This document shows positions 53,893-64,000 of a DNA stretch of 64,000 bases, in pieces. The notes beneath the pieces were generated by a model, which worked only from the letters and a program-made list of their open reading frames with translations, had not been told where the DNA came from and made no database searches. The stretch comes from Limnanthes douglasii subsp. nivea (taxonomy: Eukaryota; Streptophyta; Magnoliopsida; Brassicales; Limnanthaceae): positions 162,370,813 to 162,434,812 of the forward strand of contig JAUPFV010000002.1 in the NCBI GenBank assembly GCA_036936605.1. Direction: 5' to 3'. The first letter of the stretch is position 1, and the number at the start of each line of letters is the position of its first letter. Both the position numbers and the translations under genes were made by a program.

Positions 53893-54330
53893 GAGGGTTT
53901 TTTAACGAGGCATCATACTTCATCTTTACTTCAATGAATTTTTATTGCTTGCGCCAACTTATGTGTTTGTCTATTATTTCTCTCCATCCTTAAAATTTTG
54001 AATGGGTCATTGGCCACGCCTATGGGCTATGCAAGGGGTCATACTGAGCCCAGACTACTCGAGTCGATTAATATGAACGAGCTAATTGGCCACGCCCACT
54101 GAGGTTACGTAAGGGCCATACTAAGCCCAATACCTTGTACCAATATTTTATACGAGAACTATTACTATATTAAGCCCTTAGGGCCACGCTATAGGTCAAA
54201 ATGGTTGCTCCCACGAACCAACTGAGGTGCATGTCCCACTCAAGCTACGCGATGAGTTATATGCAGCTCGATCTTGTAAGGATCCATCAAGTTACTATAT
54301 AATTCACAAACACATATTTTTGTCAACTTT
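53893..54330 (+). repeat. Post-pol motif and spacer repeats of element D
   Basis: GGGTTTTTTAACGAGGCATCATACTTC at 53895-53921, then irregular units with GGCCACGCC, GGGCTATGCAAGGGGTCATACT and AGCCCA words to about 54250. The element B spacer (17280-17480 and 19570-19810) has similar ACGTGGCCC/GTAGCCCAT units, so a repeat block after pol is a shared feature. Confidence 0.55.
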
Positions 54331-54332
54331 AT

Positions 54333-56600
54333 TTACCATTTCATTGGACACGTATCATTTGAGACCCCTGCGGGTACAATGGTAGATGCTAAAACTAGTT
54401 GTTTTGTGATCGGCTCTAGCACATGCGTAATGGAACCCCACACGGGCAGTTGATGTTCTAGAGGTGGAAATTTTTTCAACGGTCCTAACTCCATGCATGT
54501 GTTCAACTTTATCAATTCTTCAATTGTCTCCTTTTGATTTATTTCCATCATCCCCATTCCTAATTCCATAACTTGTCTCTCGCGCACTTCGAAGTCATCA
54601 TCTACGTTCTTTAGAAGCTCCCTCATTTGGTGATCTATCTCAGCCTTAAAGTCTAAAACAATTTCCTTTCACTTACCATTATCTACCATTAACCCTACAA
54701 TGCATTCAGACTGCTCCTCAACCCTCTGAGCCTGGGGCATGTTTTTTTAAGAAGACTGACACTCTCCGACATAAGCTTATCATTATTTTTGATAAATTCA
54801 TTTTTCTACGCCGACAATATATCACCATTAGTGGTTAATTTCCTTACAATTTTCTCCACATGCATCACGTGCACTTATAACCGACCCGTAAGAATTATTA
54901 AACCAAGCAAGCTCAGTGGTTAAACCTTTTACAGATCCAAATAACATAGCTTTTGAGTTCCACGATTCCTTCACATGGTAATCTACGATTGTCAAACATT
55001 GGTAGAACAACACAACTGAATTATGATGCATCTACATGCACATTAAGGTAAGATAATTTTATATTCGACTCATTGTCAAGGAACTTTCTATACTTAAACA
55101 TAAAAAAAACACATTTACCTCGATGGTGAGCTCAAATGTTCGCTATAAGATCTTGCTCATAGGCACGTTTTCGTAAAACGATAACTTTAGACAATGTCTC
55201 ACTTGTTCTAACATAAGAATTAATGGATACGACATTACCATTCTTACATGAGAAATCTTCTTAGTTACTTCAGTACCTTGGGCAACCCCATTTACACGAT
55301 CCATATTTCATGGGAGGTCTTGCCTCACAATATTCATAAACGAGAAACCCTTACCCACACCTTGTAAAAAGTTAATATAAGATGACCTTATGCTCACAAA
55401 CCTTTATAAAATTCTCCATCAAGCGCGCTATTTGCTCTAGTATTTGTTTCTTTTTCTCTGGTATAGCACTGCTTTCACCGGCCTACTTTGACCGACCATC
55501 CTCCCTTCCCTCATCCAAAACTATCACATCTGGCGTCTTTCCTTTTTCCTTCTCCGTATTCGGGACCAACGCCTCATCACCCTTGTTATCTGTCATATTT
55601 CCATCCGTTTCTCTTGTAGTATTGGAACATAACTGACAATGAAACAATTCATTTTTAAAGGAGAGCATTTCTCTTTCTCGGTTTCCTTGTCATTTTCATG
55701 TGAGGGTCGACCCCGCTCCTTTACTCCTCCCTCCCTAGACTGTGCCGTACTATCTTCTTGTTGGTGGAGGTGATGCATCTTCAATATTTCTAGCCTTACG
55801 ACTCATGGATATCGCTAACTGAACACCTGCACTAGTACGATCGCGGTACTTTTTCTCCATCAGAGCTTACTGTTGTTGCAACTTCCCCACTACCAGCCAT
55901 TTTTATATTCACAGCTTCTGCAACCTCTAGCTCTGGTGTAGCCCATTTCCCGGATCTTAAATAGTTCACATGTGTAAATAAGCTCGAAGCCTCCTGACCC
56001 CATGCAGTGTTGGCTGCCGCTGACACCTGATCAACAGGTTTACAATACCCTCTCGTAAACCCTTCTTTCACTATTCACGGTGCTTTCCCACATCTGCAAA
56101 CATAAAAACCTTTTAAGTAACAACACCAACGGGCTACATGCACCAAAAAATACAAAAAGTTTACTTCTTACGCTTGGCCTTCCAACGTCTTTCCAGTTGA
56201 AGGTTCATTACGCCACTTTCATGCTCCTGATTCCCTGATACGAACATAAATGTATGAATTCTTATATGATTTGGGTAAATCTACTAATCTCCTTACCCAG
56301 AAAGTTAGGTGTAGATGAAATGGGTCTTGGAAAATCTGGCCACATCCACTACAGTAAGAAGCCTTGCAAAACATACATAAATGGCTAGCAGTTGTGAACT
56401 TAAGATTACAATCAGTAACACTCTCCACCTATTGACAGTTAGTTGCGTAGGCCATATGACTAAGAATCTAAAAAATCACGTACCAAAGGAGGAAACGACA
56501 ATCGTAACCCCCAATCAAAATTGAGTGTAGCTCTTATCTACTAGCGGAATCTGTGACGTGAAACAATGATAATAAACTTTTCAAAAAATAATGAAAGTAG
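54333..56600 (-). pseudogene. Antisense gene remnant of element D
   Basis: On the minus strand TLNFDWGLRLSFPPLVRDFL (about 56510), FWVRRLVDLPKSYKNSYIY (about 56290), MAGSGEVATTVSS (about 55900), GKTPDVIVLDEGRED (about 55540), AMLFGSVKGLTTELAWFNNS (about 54930) and a C-terminal coiled-coil remnant near 54800-54720. A further open frame EVRERQVMELGMGMMEINQK is at about 54590-54540. Order and spacing match the antisense genes of B and E, with apparent introns. It is broken by several stops. Confidence 0.6.
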
Positions 56601-56873
56601 TTTTCTTCTCTCGGAAAATAAAATTCTACCTAGATCAATGAATTACAAGACTAAGAAAAACGATTTAGACCAAAGTTGCTTCTCCAACCCACGCGCGATG
56701 GGACACTAGTTGTCACACATACTAATTAAAGTAGCATGTTTCCTCATATTTAAAGCGCCATAATCCATCAAAAGAACATCATGTGTTAGAATCGTCATAT
56801 CACATGCGCCGCCTTATGAATACCACATGTCAATCTACTGATGGTAAATAATCAATTCATTGTCAGACCTCAA

Positions 56874-57474
56874 TGTTACGGGAAAATATTAAAGGATATT
56901 GCAAAGTATAAACCTTTATTATCAAAGAAGAGAACTTCATTTGTTTAGGGTTCTATTCCTTATTTATATTTTTTTCTCACCGTTTATTGGTGGTTACTAT
57001 AATATTTCATTCCACTAACTACATGCGAGACTACATTTATAACATATGACCTGAATTTATGAGTAATGCGTTAGTGGTTTGACTGGTTCCATTAAACCAG
57101 CATTAAACCGATGCATTAGCCGTTTTTCTCGTAGATCGGGCTAGATCGGCTTCATCCGCACGCTAAGCCGAGTGTAAGCCAATCAATTCCCTTCTGCTCA
57201 GCCAGATGCCTCAATCGGTTCTCTCTTACGATCAAATCATCTATCTGCATCTTTTGTTGGTGAAATACTTGATCGTTCCAAGCGTCATCAATCTATCTCA
57301 TAGTGGTTAAACATGCCTTGATTTCTTATAAATTCCTTGGTTATGCTCGATACCTTTATCATCTTTGCTTACTGCTCGGATTTATATCGTAATCAGGGTC
57401 GCTTCATATTCTTCGAGGGGCTTCATCTACTCGGATACCTTCTTTCCTGACACCCAGAGGATACCCCCTCATCA
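56874..57474 (-). repeat. 3' LTR of element E
   Basis: 601 bp. Its left part aligns with the C LTR (TGTTA-GG-AAA-A, then AAGAAGAGAA-TTC). The right border CCCCCTCATCA is followed by GGGCACCCTCTAGTTCATGG, nearly identical to the sequence after the B LTR (GGGCACCCCCTAGTTCATGG), i.e. the polypurine tract on the minus strand. Confidence 0.78.
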
Positions 57475-58598
57475 GGGCACCCTCTAGTTCATGGATTGTC
57501 CGCGGTAAACGTATAACCAATGAATTAAATATAAGAAGACGAGAAGATGAATTGACATTGCATGGAATCCAAGTTGAAATAGAATAGTAATGACAAGAGT
57601 AGTTTATTCGATATTTTGAACCGTTAGCCGACACGTGGTTGGATCATATTTAAGCGTGGGATTTAACGGTTCTAACACCCAACCGTGTTATGAAAACCGC
57701 GCTTGGGTTTTGATGATGCGTGCTTAAGGATTAATGTCTCTAACAATTTGATTATCACATCACACGTGGGTGTAAAGTAGATTAATAATTATCAAATTTC
57801 TTTTTTTATTATTTGTAGTATCACTTCTTTCATTATTTCTTATTTTTCTCGTTATTTGTTGTTGCTTCAGGGGTTTGTTTCTCGAGAAAGATTTTTTTTC
57901 ATCTTTAAACGTCAATACAGGTATGTCGATTTTATGTATGTATTGGTGAGGATAAAAGTAGCCTGAGGGTAGGCTGGTAATTTCAAGTGGAGTTTTAAGG
58001 CGGTGTGAGGGTGTTTCAGGATGGTGTGAAGGTGTTTCAAGGTGTTTCAAGGTGTTTCAAGGTGGAGAGAGAATTGAGCAGCTTGGCAGCAGTTAATTTT
58101 TCTTACCCATAGTTAATGCTGGTGGTTGGGTATTTATAGTATGAAATTTGGGCCCTTATGGGCTTTCGGGTCAAGTTTAATGGACCCGGGTCATGTTCAA
58201 AGACCCATGAGTTCTAAGCAGGAGGACAGGTAGCTTAGTCAAGAAGTGTTTAGGTTTTTTAGTACTTTAATCATAGTTCGAACAGCCTTAGGCTCACAGT
58301 GTTCGAAGTCGCCTGTCCGGCTTAAATGTCCTGTCCGGCTTAAATGTCCTGTCCGGTTTACGGAGAGATTTACATTGGGCTGCCCTTCCGGGGAGCACTT
58401 CGAATTCGGACTCATCATGTATAGTTAGTGTTTGCTCTGGAGAAAACCCTCTGGGTTTAGGATAAGTGATGAGACCTTTACTCAGATACCAAATCGAAAG
58501 CCATCTTCACAGGGCGTGATACCCATCCTGAGTCACTTCCTTCTTTAATTATTCTTATTCATCGTATTGGCTCATTGCAGTCAAACAAGCACATACAA

Positions 58599-60782
58599 TG
58601 GTACCCAAAAAGGTAAGGAAGAAGAAATTTGTGAAGACTATAGAGTAAGAATTTTAAGACCCGCCTTCCTAGAAAGTTATTTCTCTCAACTTTCCCATAG
58701 ATTTGGTTATCTGGAAGATAACGAGTTACTAAGCTTTAATCTATGTATTGGATTCCCGAGGATGTGATAGTGAGGATGCCATCAGTTGGTGAACATCCTT
58801 ATCAAGCGCATGATCATAAGACCTGCTTATTCACGACTATTTTTTATTGGTGGCTTCGATTTCCCTTGCCCTCGTTAATTTTGGATTTCTTTAGCGTAAT
58901 AGGTATATGCCCAACCTAAGTAGCTACGAATGGGTGGAGGATGCTTCTTAGTATAGTTTTTAGCTCGCACTTGTTAGGAGTTAAAGTCTGTTTGACAAAT
59001 TTACTATTAACCATTAATGTAGTGAAACTTTTCAAGTCTCCTTTCTTCTATACTTATTTCACCAGAATGAGGAAGATTGTTGAACTCTCTTCATCGAATA
59101 AGAACTAGAAAAATTCATTTGAGTTCATGTCGGGCAATTGGGACCATGAAAAACTCATAATGAATCTCCAGTTAGAAAGGAAGTGGAAAGTAAAGTATAA
59201 GCGTCATTAATAAGTTTTCCATCAGGAATGTCTGTCGAAGGAATACAAGAACCCTTTGGTTCAAGTAGGTAACCTATCGAGATCGACTTGGTTTCAGGAA
59301 CCAACTCTTTCGTTTACACATGTGAACTATTTGAAGTTGGTCTGTAGCCAGTACCAGAGCTAAACATTTGAAAAGAAGAGAGGTGACCATGGCATATGAT
59401 GGTGTAGTTGCATCGGTGTAGTGCATACGGGTGCTGATGAAAAAGAGGTACCATTAACGACATAGTATGGGGCTTTGGAAATCAATGGCTCAGACCTGAA
59501 AATCAAAAGATGCAAAATGTTACACGTGAGTGCCTTGTCAGAATGAAGCAGAATGGTAGGTACTGACTATCCAAGAGGCTGTTGAAGTGGATCAGCAGAA
59601 AAATTACACTACCCTGGTTGGAAGTGACGTAGTGGAGAACCGACCGTGTCGCACTCGGGAAGATGAAGAAAACTTCGATGATAAAGCGATACCCCTGCAA
59701 AAGAAGTCTCAGGTGGTAGTTGATGTTTTACCTCTTTCTACAAGGAAGTTTCAGCTGGTGGATGAGGACAATGGAGATGGTGATGTGATGCCAAAAAAGC
59801 CGGACGATCAGTCGGTGCAACCAACGATTGATGAGGAGCGGGGACAATCTCATGAGGTAGTCATTCTAGATGGAAACCCAGCGGACGACCAGACGGGCCG
59901 GGTAAAGGCTAGTGATGATGGAGGACAAGGGAGAAAGAAGCGCATTCCCGAGGAGATAACACAAAGAATGAAAGAGTTTGTGACCTCATCAAACGTTGAA
60001 CCTTCAATCCCCTTTGTGCACGGGGTCGGTATTGGACCCCCTTTTGTCAATATTGATAGACCAGAGCAAATACCAACTGGTAATAGAGGAGCCGGGTTAA
60101 ATAGAAGGGAAGTGCTCATAGAGGAGTTGTCACTGACCAAATTCCTTATGCCTCGCCCTTCAATGCTGATGTTCAAGCAGCTCAAGCGCTATCCTGAACA
60201 CTCATACTATGATGGCATGCCCATGAGTGACATCCGAAAACATTAGGAAGAGCTGGCGATTGAGGTAAGGGAGAATATACTTAACTATAAAATCGAAAAG
60301 ACGATCATAAACTAATCTGTTGTGACATGCGGATGCATCACAACTCGGTCGTGCTATCGTACCACTGAATGTCCCATGCTGACTTGGAAGTCATGGAGAA
60401 GTGGTAACCGAAGCCTATGTTATTCGGGTCGGCAAAGTGTCTGACCGCTAAGATCGTTCAATTTAAACACGCTTATGGGTCTTCCAATGCATTGAAAGCC
60501 AAGGATAACGAATTGAGGGAGAGGTTTTGGGGGAGATTACTGCTTTGAAACGTTCAGTGTCATCAAGCGAAGAGAGATGTAAGGAATTTTCTTCTGGTAA
60601 TGCTTCTCTTTTTTCACCGAACAACGTTCTTATCAAGAGGAATGATGAGCTAATGTCACAAAGTGTTGGTCTGCTCGCACAAAGTGTGGCACAAGCGCAA
60701 AGAGTAGAAGAACAAGCTGAGCATTTAGCTGCGTTGATGTTAGAGAATGAAGACCTGAAGAGTAAGTCAGAGAAGAGTTGTT
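58599..60782 (+). pseudogene. Antisense gene of element E, truncated into integrase
   Basis: Starts MVPKKVRKKK at 58599, just after GGCTCATTGCAG, a likely splice acceptor. Segments YFSQLSHRFGYLEDNELL, TIFYWWLRFPLPSLILDFFS and SPFFYTYFTRMRKIVELS give the N-terminal domain. The middle exon is intact for 219 codons (59587-60246) with RKKRIPEEITQRMKEFV and LMFKQLKRYPEHSYYDGMP. The last exon (60527-60782) is a coiled coil with SVGLLAQSVAQAQRVEEQAE. It is cut at about 60782 by integrase sequence from the opposite strand. Stops occur in the first part. Confidence 0.65.
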
Positions 60783-61330
60783 GGTGACTTCAACTTGCCC
60801 ATTTTCCTGAGGGTAATATGGTGTGGAGAAATGATGTTCGATCTCATATCTCTTACAAAAGGTTGTTACCACCGATTTTTGGAATTGGGGGCCGTTATCT
60901 GTCATCAAAACACGTGGTATGCGAAACCTAGAAAGTAATTGATTGTGGATAAAGTCACATACCTCTAGGGCTTGAGTTCAAAATATGGATTTGGCTTCTA
61001 CCCATTTCATTAAGTAATCCACCACAACAATTAGAAACTTCTTTTTGTCGATCGCCATTGGAAGGTGTCCGTCGAGGTCGATGCCCCACTTGTCAAAAGG
61101 ACAAGGAATATGGCCAACTTGCATATACTTACTCGGTAGATGCCAAGTATTGGAAAAATTTTGGCATTGATGAAATTGATGAACCAATCGTTCTGCATCG
61201 ACCGCCAATTCTGGCCAATAATATCCGACCAACAAAAAACACCGAATGACGCTCCAATAACCATAGTGTGCTCCTACTTCTCTTGCATGTAAGTCGTGCA
61301 GAACTGTGGTAGATTCTGCTCAATTAAGGC
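60783..61330 (-). pseudogene. Integrase of element E, C-terminus deleted
   Basis: On the minus strand LVGYYWPELAVDAERLVHQF, the zinc Cys pair, WGIDLDGHLPMAID, FLIVVVDYLMKWVEAKS, MMTDNGPQFQKS and YYPQENGQVEVT show a well-conserved core with Asp, Asp and Glu retained. Immediately after the GQVEVT segment the sequence becomes antisense-gene coiled coil, so everything downstream of the catalytic Glu is missing. Confidence 0.72.
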
Positions 61331-61379
61331 AGCATATCAAGGGCCAAGTAGCATTGTTTCTGTATAAGATGTTGTCCAA

Positions 61380-63110
61380 CCCATAATATTTTGTCACCCT
61401 TTGTTAGAGAGCTCGAGCAATATTCTTATGAGTTGGTAAAACGACGGAGCTCAGATGAAGTAGGTAATGCTGCCTCCAATAATTAGAGTTGTCAATTGCA
61501 TGGATGGTTTCATTTTGTTGATGAGTTCTGTTATCGGTAATTGTTGGGAGAAGACCAGAGGATTTGCACCCAAGACTGCAGCCTTTGTAAGCGCGTCTGC
61601 CGCACAGTTTTCAAGTCGAGTAATTTGCTCATATGATACCTTTACAAACTTGAAGTCACTCTCCTTGAGTATTGTTAAGTAGCTATGTATCCCTTTTTTT
61701 TACATCATACGTCTCTTTGTCCTGGTTGATGACCAATTACGAGTCTGAATAGATTCGTAGCATGCGAGCCCCTCATATCAAAGCCAACTTTATGCCACAA
61801 AGGACTGCCTCATATTCTAATTTATTGTTTGTAGCTAGGAAATTAAATCTGATAGCCTGTTTAATTTCCTCACCTGTAGGTAAGCGGAGTACGACCTATG
61901 CACCACCACCAGATATGCTTGAAGCCCCATCAATTTCAATGACCCATTCCATGTGCTCGGTATTGGCAGCCTCCCCTTCCGGATGGGATATTTTTCTGGA
62001 TGAGGAGAACTCGGGTACGAAATATGCTATGACTTGTCCCTTTATAGCAGTACGTAGTTCAAAATGTACATCATATTCTCCAGCTTGATGCTACACTTTG
62101 TTAATCGACCTAATGCATCAGGTTTTTACTCGAGTAATGGATAGGTCGTTGTATTCCATGTTATTCGCGTTCTAGAAGTGCACTAACCGAAAAGAGAGAA
62201 ACTGATAAGTATAAGAATAATAACTCGTCAGTCAATGGTGCATATAGGATTTCTGGCGAGGTTAGGTAATGTTTTATATCATTGAATTCCTTATGGAATT
62301 CTTCCGTCCAGTTGAACTTCTTCGCTCCCAGAAGAATCTCAAATAATGGGTGACTTTTATCTGAGGCTCGAGATATGAAGTGTCATAGTGCGGTGAGGCG
62401 CCCCATAAGGAATTGTACTTCCTTGATTGTTCGTGGAGGTTCTATTTGTATAGTTACGTTCAATTGGGTGGGGTCGACCTCAATACCTATTTGGCTGAAT
62501 ACATAGCCAAGGAATTTACTGTTGCTTACTTCAAAAGAGCACTTAATCTAGTTGAGTTTTAAACTAAACTTACGCAGTAAATTAAATACCATTTGGAGCA
62601 TCTCAAGTTGTTGTTACCTTGTGTGTGTTTTCACGATCATGTCATCAATATATGCTTCCATGTGTTTCCCCAAATGGTCGCTAAATATATGGTTAATTAA
62701 GTGTTGATATGTGGACCCCGCCCGCGTTTTTCAACCCGAACGGTATCACCCTGTAACAATACAAGCCACGTTCGGTTTGGAAAGTTGTGTGTTTTTCGTC
62801 TGACAGATTGAGTCAGATTTGATTGTACCCTGAGTATGCATTCATAAATGACAGGTACTCACATCCTCATGCAGATTCTACGAGCTGGTCAGTGCAGGGA
62901 AGAGGAAAAAAATCTTTGGGATATGATTCATTGAGGTCGGTGAAGTCGACGCACATGTGTTATTGCCCCATTTTTTTTAACCCGGACTTGATGTCATCTA
63001 AACCGGATACATGTCCTGCCTGATGTGCCTTAATCGAGATAGCTTCTTTACCTCGGCCAATAATACTTCCTTCTTCTCGGTGGAGAAAGATTTCCGCTTT
63101 TGTCGTATTT
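61380..63110 (-). pseudogene. Reverse transcriptase and RNase H domains of element E
   Basis: On the minus strand the RT start (VDFTDLN-like, about 62945), the catalytic MEAYIDDMIV (about 62630-62660), FSQIGIEVDPTQL-type linker (about 62490) and RNase H segments (MEWVIEIDGASSISGGG-like near 61940) are visible. The second RNase H extends towards 61450. Frameshifts are fewer than in C and D but stops are present. Confidence 0.68.
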
Positions 63111-63479
63111 GTTTATCGTATGAATTGATTGCGAACTCATAATAAAAAATGAAGGATCAACACTTCAAACATCCCTTGCCTCCCACGCAAACACATCCAT
63201 TTTTTTTGCTAATATCTCAATCAAAGATTTCATGAATTAAAAGATAATTTATTACCCAATTATAGCATGCGGCCCAGTGCTATCGCCTCCTTCATCGATT
63301 CCGGAAGGCTGTATTCGGGCTGATCTGCTTCCCATGAACCCCCTTGTCGGCTAGTTGATATTTGAGTGGTTTAATATGGTTGACGGTGACTGCATAACAT
63401 GTCATCGCCGTACGTTGGCTCCCTCAAATAATATCGACCGCGCTTCCAACCGGCTATTTTAAAAATTGTTTGAAAGTAC

Positions 63480-64000
63480 ATGGGAACATCCAAGATCATA
63501 AACAATGTTTTTAGCTCGCGCTTAGTGACCCTACAGCCGACTTTGACCATCAGTTCTACTTCTGTAACGCACTAAAATGTTTTTCCCTCATACCCGACCA
63601 AGGTTTGCTGAGTGGACTTTTACGGTGGAACCTTATCCATTCGATCGTAGCTCTACTTGAAAATGATCTTGGCCGATTTGCCCCCATCTACCAGTATTCG
63701 GGTGACCATGACGCCTCCAATGTCCAGATGTATTTTCAGTGCATATTTGTGGGGCGTGCTTACACCCCTTAGGTCATCATCGTTGTATGTTAGGTATGCC
63801 ATATGGTCTCGATAATTTTGGTCGGACGTGGCGTCAACTTCATACAAGTCGAGATAAGTCTGCGCCCTTTAACCAGAAGTTGTTCCTTGCGAGACTGCTG
63901 AATTTTGCATGATGATGGTGAAAAGTGATGGGCCTTTATCTTGCCTCGTAGAAATGACATAACTCGCGACCTTAGATACTTCTCCATTGTTGGGGATGGC
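63480..64000 (-). pseudogene. Protease and gag end of element E
   Basis: On the minus strand YNDDDLRGVSTPHKYALKIH and GGVMVTRILVDGGKSAKIIF (about 63655-63720) with Asp-Gly-Gly at the triad. The upstream frame RSRVMSFLRGKIKAHHFSPS (about 63980) is the end of the gag/protease linker. It continues beyond the window. Confidence 0.65.

Larger units (their letters stand above)
48207..56873 (+). mobile_element. Element D: decayed Tat-like retrotransposon, plus strand
   Basis: Order on the plus strand: possible LTR start TGATGAGGACACCC (48207), gag, zinc knuckle, protease, RT, RNase H, integrase, post-pol motif, spacer repeats, antisense gene (minus, 56600-54333), then CTACTGATGG (56834) as a possible 3' LTR start cut by element E at 56874. 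The pol order is clear; the LTR calls are weak, because the two candidate LTR starts share little beyond TGATG. Many stops and frameshifts are present. Confidence 0.65.
56874..64000 (-). mobile_element. Element E: Tat-like retrotransposon running off the right edge, minus strand
   Basis: The left end TGTTACGG (56874) and LTR start TGATGAGGGGGTATCC (57474, minus) match elements B and C. Read on the minus strand from the right edge: gag C-terminus, protease, RT, RNase H, integrase (truncated), antisense gene (on +), polypurine tract, 3' LTR. CTCAA (56869-56873) should be the target duplication and be found at the other end outside the window. The insertion cuts element D. Confidence 0.78.

Noticed and set aside
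1..64000. tRNA, rRNA or host protein-coding gene in working order
   Set aside because: No cloverleaf or rRNA stretch noticed and every recognised protein family is transposon-borne or broken; a proper tRNA/ncRNA search was not possible.

Overview
The window looks like repeat-dense, probably heterochromatic DNA from a flowering plant, most likely a dicot; I cannot name the species. The evidence is the plant Ty3/gypsy lineages present (Tat-like elements with two RNase H domains, and a chromovirus-like element), an L1-type LINE with a plant-style terminal RNase H, Mutator-type foldback elements, a plant mobile domain (PMD) gene, GT-AG introns and canonical TATA boxes. I see no bacterial genes, rRNA, tRNA or CRISPR, and no clearly functional host gene.

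Layout, left to right. (1) 1-1469 is the 3' part of an old Tat-like element. Its 3' LTR is split by a much younger insertion and resumes at 12177-12452. (2) 1470-12176 is the young element A (+): two 328-bp LTRs with about 6 visible differences, a tRNA-type primer site, a single 1950-codon gag-pol frame broken only by in-frame stops, a 93-bp tandem repeat block, and an antisense two-exon gene with its own TATA box. (3) 12885 to about 21287 is element B (-), decayed. It has a gag-integrase deletion fusion and a 2.3-kb tandem duplication of its antisense gene. (4) About 21288-24000 is a 5'-truncated LINE. (5) 24.1-27.4 kb holds a 189-bp tandem duplication and two Mutator-type foldback elements. 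(6) 27.4-39.6 kb holds a decayed chromovirus-like complex with several LTRs in both orientations. One LTR is interrupted by element C (30209-37436, -), which has a perfect 5-bp target duplication. Element C in turn contains a 2.2-kb foreign segment.

(7) 40.3-47.7 kb is not LTR-retrotransposon-like. It has a GC-richer stretch that looks like joined exon fragments, a PMD pseudogene with a clear promoter and three phase-0 or 5'UTR introns, a block of perfect palindromes, a 91-bp minisatellite sharing their motif, two small ORF remnants and an OTU-type cysteine protease fragment. It may be one degraded DNA transposon. (8) 48.2-56.9 kb is element D (+), decayed, with its antisense gene on the minus strand. 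(9) 56874 to beyond 64000 is element E (-), entering from the right edge. It has one 601-bp LTR, and its antisense gene is fused tail-to-tail to integrase.

The unifying theme is that every Tat-like element here (A, B, C, D, E and probably the old one at the left edge) carries, between pol and the 3' LTR, a tandem-repeat spacer and a gene on the opposite strand. That gene resembles the plant 'putative gypsy-type transposon' family and ends in a coiled coil. In A this antisense gene is uninterrupted while gag-pol has eight stops. All divergence values are counts by eye over short stretches; no alignment or database search was run.
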